Assembly (NCBI RefSeq): GCF_052857255.1 | Contig: NW_027526670.1 | Span: 62,001-126,000, forward strand | DNA length: 64,000 bases | Direction: 5' to 3' | DNA from: Amblyomma americanum | Taxonomy: Eukaryota; Arthropoda; Arachnida; Ixodida; Ixodidae | Translations under genes and position numbers: made by a program | Shown: positions 47,631 to 59,398 of the stretch, piece after piece | How positions within the stretch are numbered: position 1 is the first letter of the stretch | Layout: every line of letters begins with the position of its first letter | Notes under the pieces: generated by a model | What the model saw: only the letters and a program-made list of their open reading frames with translations | What the model was told of the DNA's origin: nothing | Database searches by the model: none

Positions 47631-48605
47631 TTGAGCCGCAATAAAAGTTTTCGCGCAGTTCTGAGAGAAAAAGTTTACACCTTTCTCTCGTCTACTCTTC
47701 GACGACTTGTAAAATTGATGCTCGTGAATTTTGCTAGTTTTGATCTAAAACGATGTATCCCGTTGTTTTGAGCTGGAATATAAGTTTTCGCGCAGTTCTG
47801 AGAAAAAGTTTACACCTTTCTCTCGTCTACTCTTCGACGACTTGTTAAATCGATGCTCGTGAATTTTGCTACTTTCGATCTAAAACGATGTATATCGTTG
47901 TTTTGAGCCGGAATACAATTTTTCGCGCAGTTCTGAGAAAAAGTTTACACATTTCTCTCGTCTACTCTTCGACGACTTGTAAAATTGATGCTCGTGAATC
48001 TTGATTGTTTCGATCTAAAACGATGTATCCCGTTGTTTTGAGCCGGAATAGAAGTTTTCGCGCAGTTCTGAGAGAAAACGTTTACACCTTTCTCTCGTCT
48101 ACTCTTCGACGACTTGTAAAATCGATGCTCGTGAATCTTGATAGTGTCGATCTAAAACGATGTATCCCGTTGTTTTGAGCCGGAATACAAGTTTTCGCGC
48201 AGTTCTGAGAGAAAAAGTTTACACCTTTCTCTCGTCTACTTTTCGACGACTTGTTAAATCGATGCTGGTGAATTTTGCTACTTTCGATCTAAAACGATGT
48301 ATCCCGTTGTTTTGAGCCGGAATACAAGTTTTCGCGCAGTTCTGAGAGAAAAAGTTTACACCTTTCTCTCGTCTACTCTTCGACGACTTGTAAAATTGAT
48401 GCTCGTGAATTTTGCTAGTTTCGGTGTAAAACGATGTATCCCGTTGTTTTGAGGTGGAATACAAGTTTTCGCGCAGTTCTGAGAGAAAAAGTTTACACCT
48501 TTCTCTCGTCTACTCTTCGATGACTTGTTAAATCGATGCTCGTGAATTTTGCTACTTTCGATCTAAAACGATGTATCCCGTTGTTTTGAGCCGGAATACA
48601 ATTTT
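47631..48605 (+). repeat. Satellite segment of F, A, K, J and I units
   Basis: Seven monomers: F (GAGCCGCAATAA), a TTTTGATC unit with GAGCTGGAATATAAG, A with GTATATCG and CTGAGAAAAAG, K, J, A with GCTGGTGAATTTTGC, and I with GAGGTGGAATAC. The A-I-A run is the same as at 32.0-32.3 kb. No genes were seen. Confidence 0.78.
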
Positions 48606-51541
48606 TCGCGCAGTTCTGAGAGAAAAAGTTTACACCTTTCTCTCGTCTACTCTTCGACGACTTGTAAAATCGATGCTCGTGAATCTTGATAGTTTCGATC
48701 TAAAACGATGTATTCCGTTGTTTTGAGTCGGAATACATGTTTTCCCGCAGTTCTGAGAGAAAAATTTACACCTTTCTCTCGTCTACTCTGCGACGACCTG
48801 TAAAATCGATGCTCGTGAATCTTGCTAGTTTCGATCTATAACGAATATATCCCGTTGTTTTGAGCCGGAATACAAGTTTTCGCGCAGTTCTGAGAGAAAA
48901 AGTTTACACCTTTCTCTCGTCTACTCTTCGACGACTTGTAAAATCGATGCTCGTGAATCTTGATAGTTTCGTTCTAAAACAATGTATCCCGTTGTTTTGA
49001 GACGGAATACGAGTTTTCGCGCAGTTCTGAGAGAAAACGTTTACCCCTTTCTCTCGTCTACTCTTCGGCGACTTGTAAAATCGATGCTCGTTAATCGTGC
49101 TAGTTTCGATCTAAAACGATGCATCCCGTTGTTTGAGCCGGAATACAAGTTTTCGCGCAGTTCTGAGAGAAAAAGTTTACACCTTTTTCTCGTCTACTCT
49201 TCGTCGACTTGTAAAATCGATGCTCGTTAATCTTGCTAGTTTCGATCTAAAACGATGTATCCCGTTGTTTTGAGCCGGAATATAAGTCTTCGCGCAGTTC
49301 TGAGAGAAAAAGTTTACACCTTTCTCTCGTCTACTCTTCGACGACTTGTAAAATCGATGCTCGTGAATCTTGCTAGTTTTGATCTAAAACGAAGTATTCC
49401 GTTGTTTTGAGCCGGAATACAAGTTTTTGCGCAGTTCTGAGAGAAAAAGTTACACCTTTCTCTCGTCTACTCTTCGACGACTTGTAAAATCGATGCTCGT
49501 GAATCTTGATAGTTTCGATCAAAAACGATGTATTCCGTTGTTTTGAGCCGGAATACAATTTTCGCGCCGTTCTGAGAGAACAATTTACACCTTTCTTTCG
49601 TCTACTCTGCGACGACTTGTAAAATCGATGCTCGTGAATCTTGCTAGTTTCGATCTAAAACGATGTATCCCGTTGTTTTGAGCCGGAATACAAGTTTTCG
49701 CGCAGTTCTGAGAGAAAAAGTTTACACCTTTCTCTCGTCTACTCTTCAACGACTTGTAAAATCGATGCTCGTGAATCTTGATAGTGTCGATCTAAAACGA
49801 TGTATCCCGTTGTTTTGAGCCGGAATACAAGTTTTCGCGCAGTTCTGAGAGAAAAAGTTTACACCTTTCTTTCGTCTACTCTTCGACGACTTGTAAAATC
49901 GATGCTCGTGAATCTTGATAGTTTCGATCTAAAACAATGTATTCCGTTGTTTTGAGCCGGAATACAAGTTTTCGCGCAGTTCTGAGAGAAAAATTTACAC
50001 CTTTCTCTCGTCTACTCTGCGACGACTTGTAAAATCGATGCTCGTGAATCGTGCTCGTTTCGATCTAAAACGATGTATCCCGTTGATTTGAGCCGGAATA
50101 CAAGTTTTCGCGCAGTTCTGAGAGAAAAAGTTTACACCTTTCTCGCGTCTACTCTTCGACGACTTGTAAAATCGATGCTCGTGAATTTTGCTTGTATTGA
50201 TCTAAAACGACGTATCCCGTTGTTTTGAGCCGCAATACAAGTTTTCGCGCAGTTCTGAGAGAAAAAGTTTACACCTTTCTCTCGTCTACTTTTCGACGAC
50301 TTGTTAAATTGATGCTGGTGAATTTTGCTACTTTCGATCTAAAACGATGTATCCCGTTGTTTTGAGCCAGAATACAAGTTTTCGCGCCGTTCTGAGAGAA
50401 AAAGTTTACACCTTTCTCTCGTCTAGTCTTCGACGACTTGTAAAATTGATGCTCGTGAATTTTGCTAGTTTCGGTGTAAAACGATGTATCCCGTTGTTTT
50501 GAGGTGGAATACAAGTTTTCGCGCAGTTCTGAGAGAAAAAGTTTACACCTTTCTCTCGTCTACTCTTCGACGACTTGTTAAATCGATGCTCGTGAATTTT
50601 GCTACTTTCGATCTAAAACGATGTATCCCGTTGTTTTGAGCCGGAATACAATTTTTCGCGCAGTTCTGAGAGAAAAAGTTTACACCTTTCTCTCGTCTAC
50701 TCTTCGACGACTTGTAAAATCGATGCTTGTGAATCTTGATAGTTTCAATCTAAAACGATGTATCCCGTTGTTTTGAGCCGGAATACAAGTTTTCCCGCAG
50801 TTCTGAGAGAAAAATTTACACCTTTCTCTCGTCTACTCTGCGACGACCTGTAAAATCGATGCTCGTGAATCTTGCTAGTTTCGATCTATAACGATATATC
50901 CCGTTGTTTTGAGCCGGAATACAAGTTTTCGCGCAGTTCTGAGAGAAAAAGTTTACACCTTTCTCTCGTCAACTCTTCAACGACTTGTAAAATCGATGCT
51001 CGTGAATCTAGAGAGTTTCGCTCTAAATCAATGTATCCCGTTGTTTTGAGCCGGAATACGAGTTTTCGCGCAGTTCTGAGAGAAAACGTTTACACCTTTC
51101 TCTCGTCTACTCTTCGACGACTTGTAAATCGATGCTCGTTAATCGTGCTAGTTTCGATCTAAAACGATGTATCCCGTTGTTTTGAGCCGGAATACAAGAT
51201 TTCGCGCAGTTCTGAGAGAAAAAGTTTACACCTTTTTCTCGTCTACTCTTCGACGACTTGTAAAATCGATGCTCGTGAATCTTGATAGTGTCGATCTAAA
51301 ACGATGTATCCCGTTGTTTTGAGCCGGAATACAAGTTTTCGCGCAGTTCTGAGAGAAAAAGTTTACACCTTTCTTTCGTCTACTCTTCGACGACTTGTAA
51401 AATCGATGCTCGTGAATTTTGCTTGTCTTGATCTAAAACGATGTATATCGTTGTTTTGAGCCGCAATACAAGTTTTCGCGCAGTTCTGAGAGAAAAAGTT
51501 TACACCTTTCTCTCGTCTACTCTTCGACGACTTGTAAAATC
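48606..51541 (+). repeat. Duplicated block T, copy 2
   Basis: Counterpart of 41910-45255, lacking three monomers. It has two private one-base indels (CGAATATATCCC near 48844 and GTTGTTTGAGCC near 49133). Other differences are minor, for example TCTAGTCTTCG near 50425 for TCTACTCTTCG and GTCAACTCTTC near 50970 for GTCTACTCTTC. Confidence 0.86.
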
Positions 51542-52829
51542 GATGCTCGTGAATCTTGATAGTTTCGATCTAAAACGATGTATCCCGTTGTTTTGAGCCG
51601 CAATACAAGTTTTCGCGCAGTTCTGAGAGAAAAAGTTTACACCTTTCTCGCGTCTACTCTTCGACGACTTGTAAAATCGATGCTCGTGAATTTTGCTTGT
51701 ATTGATCTAAAACGACGTATCCCGTTGTTTTGAGCCGCAATACAAGTTTTCGCGCAGTTCTGAGAGAAAAAGTTTACACCTTTCTCTCGTCTACTTTTCG
51801 ACGACTTGTTAAATCGATGCTCGTGAATCTTGATAGTTTCGATCTAAAACGATGTATCCCGTTGTTTTGAGCCGCAATACAAGTTTTCGCGCAGTTCTGA
51901 GAGAAAAAGTTTACACCTTTCTCGCGTCTACTCTTCGACGACTTGTAAAATCGATGCTCGTGAATCTTGCTAGTTTCGATCTATAACGATATATCCCGTT
52001 GTTTTGAGCCGGAATACAAGTTTTCGGCAGTTTTTTTTTTCTCAATAGTTTCTCGTCTAATGTTTCTGAGAGAAAAAGTTTACACCTTTCTCTCGTCTAC
52101 TCTTCGACGACTTGTTAAATCGATGCTCGTGAATTTTGCTACTTTCGATCTAAAACGATGTATATCGTTGTTTTGAGCCGGAATACAATTTTTCGCGCAG
52201 TTCTGAGAAAAAGTTTACACCTTTCTCTCGTCTACTCTTCGACGACTTGTAAAATCGATGCTCGTGAATCTTGATAGTTTCGATCTAAAACAATGTATTC
52301 CGTTGTTTTGAGCCGGAATACAAGTTTTCGCGCAGTTCTGAGAGAAAAATTTACACCTTTCTCTCGTCTACTCTGCGACGACTTGTAAAATCGATGCTCG
52401 TGAATCGTGCTCGTTTCGATCTAAAACGATGTATCCCGTTGATTTGAGCCGGAATACAATTTTTCGCGCAGTTCTGAGAGAAAAAGTTTACACCTTTCTC
52501 TCGTCTACTCTTCGACGACTTGTAAAATCGATGCTCGTGAATCTTGATAGTTTCGATCTAAAACGATGTATCCCGTTGTTTTGAGCCGCAATACAAGTTT
52601 TCGCGCAGTTCTGAGAGAAAAAGTTTACACCTTTCTCGCGTCTACTCTTCGACGACTTGTAAAATCGATGCTCGTGAATTTTGCTTGTATTGATCTAAAA
52701 CGACGTATCCCGTTGTTTTGAGCCGCAATACAAGTTTTCGCGCAGTTCTGAGAGAAAAAGTTTACACCTTTCTCTCGTCTACTTTTCGACGACTTGTTAA
52801 ATCGATGCTGGTGAATTTTGCTACTTTCG
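51542..52829 (+). repeat. Satellite segment with B-F-B repeats
   Basis: B units carrying GAGCCGCAATAC alternate with F units carrying CTTGTATTGATC and ACGACGTATCCC (near 51695 and 52690). A C unit at about 51970 carries the anomalous T-rich insertion. The order closely resembles 55.13-56.30 kb and 62.63-63.80 kb. Confidence 0.78.
52026..52066 (+). other. T10-containing irregular insertion in one monomer
   Basis: In this C-type unit CGCGCAGTTCTGAGAG is replaced by CGGCAG, a run of ten T, then CTCAATAGTTTCTCGTCTAA, TG and TTCTGAGAG: about 33 extra bases and one lost CG. The inserted part includes TCTCGTCTA, a fragment of the satellite's own position 125-133 region. The sister units near 55.6 and 63.1 kb have the normal sequence, so the change is private: either a template-switch insertion or a local sequencing error around a homopolymer. 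Confidence 0.8.
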
Positions 52830-55800
52830 ATCTAAAACGATGTATCCCGTTGTTTTGAGCCGGAATACAAGTTTTCGCGCAGTTCTGAGAGAAAAAGTTT
52901 ACACCGTTTTCTCGTCTACTCTTCGACGACTTGTAAAATCGATGCTCGTGAGTCTTGCTAGTTTCGATCTAAAACGATGTATCCCGTTGTTTTGAGCCGA
53001 AATACAAGTTTTCTCGCAGTTCTGAGAGAAAAAGTTTACACGTTTCTGTCGTCTACTCTTCGACGACTTGTAAAATCGATGCACGTGAATTTTGCTAGTT
53101 TCGATCTAAAACGATGTATCCCGTTATTTTGAGCCGGAATACGAGTTTTCGCGCAGTTCTGAGAGAAAACGTTTACACCTTTCTCTCGTCTACTCTTCGA
53201 CGACTTGTAAATCGATGCTCGTTAATCGTGCTAGTTTCGATCTAAAACGATGTATCCCGTTGTTTTGAGCCGGAATACAAGATTTCGCGCAGTTCTGAGA
53301 GAAAAAGTTTACACCTTTTTCTCGTCTACTCTTCGACGACTTGTAAAATCGATGCTCGTGAATCTTGATAGTGTCGATCTAAAACGATGTATCCCGTTGT
53401 TTTGAGCCGGAATACAAGTTTTCGCGCAGTTCTGAGAGAAAAAGTTTACACCTTTCTTTCGTCTACTCTTCGACGACTTATAAAATCGATGCTCGTGAAT
53501 TTTGCTTGTCTTGATCTAAAACGATGTATATCGTTGTTTTGAGCCGCAATACAAGTTTTCGCGCAGTTCTGAGAGAAAAACTTTACACCTTTCTCTCGTC
53601 TACTCTTCGACGACTTGTAAAATTGATGCTCGTGAATTTTGCTAGTTTTGATCTAAAACGATGTATCCCGTTGTTTTGAGCTGGAATATAAGTTTTCGCG
53701 CAGTTCTGAGAGAAAAAGTTTACACCTTTCTCTCGTCTACTCTTCGACGACTTGTTAAATCGATGCTCGTGAATTTTGCTACTTTCGATCTAAAACGATG
53801 TATATCGTTGTTTTGAGCCGGAATACAATTTTTCGCGCAGTTCTGAGAAAAAGTTTACACCTTTCTCTCGTCTACTCTTCGACGACTTGTAAAATCGATG
53901 CTCATGAATCTTGATAGTTTCGATCTAAAACAATGTATTCCGTTGTTTTGAGCCGGAATACAAGTTTTCGCGCAGTTCTGAGAGAAAAATTTACACCTTT
54001 CTCTCGTCTACTCTGCGACGACTTGTAAAATCGATGCTCGTGAATCTTGCTAGTTTCGATCTAAAACGATGTATCCCGTTGTTTTGAGCTGGAATACAAG
54101 TTTTCGCGCAGTTCTGAGAGAAAAAGTTTACACCTTTCTCTCGTCTACTCTTCGACGACTTGTAAAATCGATGCTCGTGAATCGTGCTCGTTTCGATCTA
54201 AAACGATGTATCCCGCTGATTTGAGCCAGAATACAAGTTTTCCCGCAGTTCCGAGAGAAAAAGTTTACACCTTTCTCGCGTCTACTCTTCGACGACTTGT
54301 AAAATCGATGCTCGTGAATTTTGCTTGTCTTGATCTAAAACGACGTATCCCGTTGTTTTGAGCCGCAATACAAGTTTTCGCGCTGTTCTGAGAGAAAAAG
54401 TTTACACCTTTCTCTCGTCTACTTTTCGACGACTTGTTAAATCGATGCTGGTGAATTTTGCTACTTTCGATCTAAAACGATGTATCTCGTTGTTTTGAGC
54501 CGGAATACAAGTTTTCGCGCAGTTCTGAGAGAAAACGTTTACACCTTTCTCTCGTCTACTCTTCGACGACTTGTAAAATTGATGCTCGTGAATTTTGCTA
54601 GTTTCGGTGTAAAACGATGTATCAAGTTGTTTTGAGGTGGAATACAAGTTTTCGCGCAGTTCTGAGAGCAAAAGTTTACACCTTTCTCTCGTCTACTCTT
54701 CGACGACTTGTTAAATCGATGCTCGTGAATTTTGCTACTTTCGATCTAAAACGATGTATCCCGTTGTTTTGAGCCGGAATACAAGTTTTCGCGCAGTTCT
54801 GAGAGAAAAAGTTTACACCTTTCTTTCGTCTACTCTTCGACGACTTGTAAAATCGTTGCTCGTGAATCTTGATAGTTTCGATCTAAAACGATGTATTCCG
54901 TTGTTTTGAGCCGGAATACAAGTTTTCCCGCAGTTCTGAGAGAAAAATTTACCCCTTTCTCTCGTCTACTCTGCGACGACCTGTAAAATCGATGCTCGTG
55001 AATCTTGCTAGTTTCGATCTATAACGATATATCCCGTTGTTTTGAGCCGGAATACAAGTTTTCGCGCAGTTCTGAGAGAAAAAGTTTACACCTTTCTCTC
55101 GTCTACTCTTCGACGACTTGTAAAATCGATGCTCGTGAATCTTGATAGTTTCGTTCTAAAACAATGTATCCCGTTGTTTTGAGCCGCAATACAAGTTTTC
55201 GCGCAGTTCTGAGAGAAAAAGTTTACACCTTTCTCGCGTCTACTCTTCGACGACTTGTAAAATCGATGCTCGTGAATTTTGCTTGTATTGATCTAAAACG
55301 ACGTATCCCGTTGTTTTGAGCCGCAATACAAGTTTTCGCGCAGTTCTGAGAGAAAAAGTTTACACCTTTCTCTCGTCTACTTTTCGACGACTTGTTAAAT
55401 CGATGCTCGTGAATCTTGATAGTTTCGATCTAAAACGATGTATCCCGTTGTTTTGAGCCGCAATACAAGTTTTCGCGCAGTTCTGAGAGAAAAAGTTTAC
55501 ACCTTTCTCGCGTCTACTCTTCGACGACTTGTAAAATCGATGCTCGTGAATCTTGCTAGTTTCGATCTATAACGATATATCCCGTTGTTTTGAGCCGGAA
55601 TACAAGTTTTCGCGCAGTTCTGAGAGAAAAAGTTTACACCTTTCTCTCGTCTACTCTTCGACGACTTGTTAAATCGATGCTCGTGAATTTTGCTACTTTC
55701 GATCTAAAACGATGTATATCGTTGTTTTGAGCCGGAATACAATTTTTCGCGCAGTTCTGAGAAAAAGTTTACACCTTTCTCTCGTCTACTCTTCGACGAC

Positions 55801-56498
55801 TTGTAAAATCGATGCTCGTGAATCTTGATAGTTTCGATCTAAAACAATGTATTCCGTTGTTTTGAGCCGGAATACAAGTTTTCGCGCAGTTCTGAGAGAA
55901 AAATTTACACCTTTCTCTCGTCTACTCTGCGACGACTTGTAAAATCGATGCTCGTGAATCGTGCTCGTTTCGATCTAAAACGATGTATCCCGTTGATTTG
56001 AGCCGGAATACAATTTTTCGCGCAGTTCTGAGAGAAAAAGTTTACACCTTTCTCTCGTCTACTCTTCGACGACTTGTAAAATCGATGCTCGTGAATCTTG
56101 ATAGTTTCGATCTAAAACGATGTATCCCGTTGTTTTGAGCCGCAATACAAGTTTTCGCGCAGTTCTGAGAGAAAAAGTTTACACCTTTCTCGCGTCTACT
56201 CTTCGACGACTTGTAAAATCGATGCTCGTGAATTTTGCTTGTATTGATCTAAAACGACGTATCCCGTTGTTTTGAGCCGCAATACAAGTTTTCGCGCAGT
56301 TCTGAGAGAAAAAGTTTACACCTTTCTCTCGTCTACTTTTCGACGACTTGTTAAATCGATGCTGGTGAATTTTGCTACTTTCGATCTAAAACGATGTATC
56401 CCGTTGTTTTGAGCCAGAATACAAGTTTTCGCGCCGTTCTGAGAGAAAAAGTTTACACCTTTCTCTCGTCTACTCTTCGACGACTTGTAAAATTGATG
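52830..56498 (+). repeat. Duplicated block U, copy 1 (about 3.67 kb)
   Basis: Matches 60349-64000 at an offset of 7519 bp, falling to 7502 bp after a 17-bp deletion in the later copy. Markers are TTTACACCGTTTTC, GTGAGTCTTGC, GCCGAAATAC, CATGAATCTTG, CCGCTGATTTGAG, CAGTTCCGAGAG, GTATCAAGTTG and GAGAGCAAAAG. Its left part (to about 54.55 kb) is also found at 57.62-59.34 kb. Confidence 0.88.
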
Positions 56499-56664
56499 CT
56501 CGTGAATTTTGCTAGTTTCGGTGTAAAACGATGTATCCCGTTGTTTTGAGGTGGAATACAAGTTTTCGCGCAGTTCTGAGAGAAAAAGTTTACACCTTTC
56601 TCTCGCCTACTCTTCGACGACTTGTTAAATCGATGCTCGTGAATTTTGCTACTTTCGATCTAAA
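56499..56664 (+). repeat. Short satellite segment before the 20-mer duplication
   Basis: I and A type units (GGTGTAAAAC, GAGGTGG, then GAATTTTGCTACTTTCG) with a private TCTCGCCTACTC near 56606. Nothing else was seen. Confidence 0.75.
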
Positions 56665-59398
56665 ACGATGTATCCCGTTGTTTTGAGCCGGAATACAATT
56701 TTTCGCGCAGTTCTGAGAGAAAAAGTTTACACCTTTCTCTCGTCTACTCTTCGACGACTTGTAAAATCGATGCTCGTGAATCTTGATAGTTTCGATCTAA
56801 AACGATGTATCCCGTTGTTTTGAGCCGGAATACAAGTTTTCCCGCAGTTCTGAGAGAAAAATTTACACCTTTCTCTCGTCTACTCTGCGACGACCTGTAA
56901 AATCGATGCTCGTGAATCTTGCTAGTTTCGATCTATAACGATATATCCCGTTGTTTTGAGCCGGAATACAAGTTTTCGCGCAGTTCTGAGAGAAAAAGTT
57001 TACACCTTTCTCTCGTCTACTCTTCGACGACTTGTAAAATCGATGCTCGTGAATCTTGATAGTTTCGTTCTAAAACAATGTATCCCGTTGTTTTGAGACG
57101 GAATACGAGTTTTCGCGCAGTTCTGAGAGAAAACGTTTACCCCTTTCTCTCGTCTACTCTTCGACGACTTGTAAAATCGATGCTCGTTAATCGTGCTAGT
57201 TTCGATCTAAAACGATGCATCCCGTTGTTTTGAGCCGGAATACAAGTTTTCGCGCAGTTCTGAGAGAAAAAGTTTACACCTTTTTCTCTTCTACTCTTCG
57301 TCGACTTGTAAAATCGATGCTCGTTAATCTTGCTAGTTTCGATCTAAAACGATGTATCCCGTTGTTTTGAGCCGGAATACAAGTCTTCGCGCAGTTCTGA
57401 GAGAAAAAGTTTACACCTTTCTCTCGTCTACTCTTCGACGACTTGTAAAATCGATGCTCGTGAATCTTGCTAGTTTCGATCTAAAACGAAGTATTCCGTT
57501 GTTTTGAGCCGGAATACAAGTTTTTGCGCAGTTCTGAGAGAAAAAGTTACACCTTTCTCTCGTCTACTCTTCGACGACTTGTAAAATCGATGCTCGTTAA
57601 TCGTGCTAGTTTCGATCTAAAACGATGTATCCCGTTGTTTTGAGCCGGAATACAAGTTTTCGCGCAGTTCTGAGAGAAAAAGTTTACACCGTTTTCTCGT
57701 CTACTCTTCGACGACTTGTAAAATCGATGCTCGTGAGTCTTGCTAGTTTCGATCTAAAACGATGTATCCCGTTGTTTTGAGCCGAAATACAAGTTTTCTC
57801 GCAGTTCTGAGAGAAAAAGTTTACACGTTTCTGTCGTCTACTCTTCGACGACTTGTAAAATCGATGCACGTGAATTTTGCTAGTTTCGATCTAAAACGAT
57901 GTATCCCGTTATTTTGAGCCGGAATACGAGTTTTCGCGCAGTTCTGAGAGAAAACGTTTACACCTTTCTCTCGTCTACTCTTCGACGACTTGTAAATCGA
58001 TGCTCGTTAATCGTGCTAGTTTCGATCTAAAACGATGTATCCCGTTGTTTTGAGCCGGAATACAAGATTTCGCGCAGTTCTGAGAGAAAAAGTTTACACC
58101 TTTTTCTCGTCTACTCTTCGACGACTTGTAAAATCGATGCTCGTGAATCTTGATAGTGTCGATCTAAAACGATGTATCCCGTTGTTTTGAGCCGGAATAC
58201 AAGTTTTCGCGCAGTTCTGAGAGAAAAAGTTTACACCTTTCTTTCGTCTACTCTTCGACGACTTATAAAATCGATGCTCGTGAATTTTGCTTGTCTTGAT
58301 CTAAAACGATGTATATCGTTGTTTTGAGCCGCAATACAAGTTTTCGCGCAGTTCTGAGAGAAAAACTTTACACCTTTCTCTCGTCTACTCTTCGACGACT
58401 TGTAAAATTGATGCTCGTGAATTTTGCTAGTTTTGATCTAAAACGATGTATCCCGTTGTTTTGAGCTGGAATATAAGTTTTCGCGCAGTTCTGAGAGAAA
58501 AAGTTTACACCTTTCTCTCGTCTACTCTTCGACGACTTGTTAAATCGATGCTCGTGAATTTTGCTACTTTCGATCTAAAACGATGTATATCGTTGTTTTG
58601 AGCCGGAATACAATTTTTCGCGCAGTTCTGAGAAAAAGTTTACACCTTTCTCTCGTCTACTCTTCGACGACTTGTAAAATCGATGCTCATGAATCTTGAT
58701 AGTTTCGATCTAAAACAATGTATTCCGTTGTTTTGAGCCGGAATACAAGTTTTCGCGCAGTTCTGAGAGAAAAATTTACACCTTTCTCTCGTCTACTCTG
58801 CGACGACTTGTAAAATCGATGCTCGTGAATCTTGCTAGTTTCGATCTAAAACGATGTATCCCGTTGTTTTGAGCTGGAATACAAGTTTTCGCGCAGTTCT
58901 GAGAGAAAAAGTTTACACCTTTCTCTCGTCTACTCTTCGACGACTTGTAAAATCGATGCTCGTGAATCGTGCTCGTTTCGATCTAAAACGATGTATCCCG
59001 CTGATTTGAGCCAGAATACAAGTTTTCCCGCAGTTCCGAGAGAAAAAGTTTACACCTTTCTCGCGTCTACTCTTCGACGACTTGTAAAATCGATGCTCGT
59101 GAATTTTGCTTGTCTTGATCTAAAACGACGTATCCCGTTGTTTTGAGCCGCAATACAAGTTTTCGCGCTGTTCTGAGAGAAAAAGTTTACACCTTTCTCT
59201 CGTCTACTTTTCGACGACTTGTTAAATCGATGCTGGTGAATTTTGCTACTTTCGATCTAAAACGATGTATCTCGTTGTTTTGAGCCGGAATACAAGTTTT
59301 CGCGCAGTTCTGAGAGAAAAAGTTTACACCTTTCTCTCGTGTACTCTTCGACGACTTGTAAAATCGATGCTCGTGAATCATGCTAGTTTCGTTCTAAA
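56665..59398 (+). repeat. Twenty-monomer tandem duplication, copy 1 (2734 bp)
   Basis: Repeated immediately downstream at an offset of 2734 bp (20 monomers less 6 bases). It contains B-C-D-E (56.74-57.28 kb), a CTCTTCTACTCTTCGTCG junction, an AAAAAGTTACACC unit, then the left part of block U. The last unit (59340-59398) is unusual: CTCGTGTACTC and GAATCATGCTAG with TTCGTTC, matching neither expected parent, and sits at the crossover junction. Confidence 0.88.
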
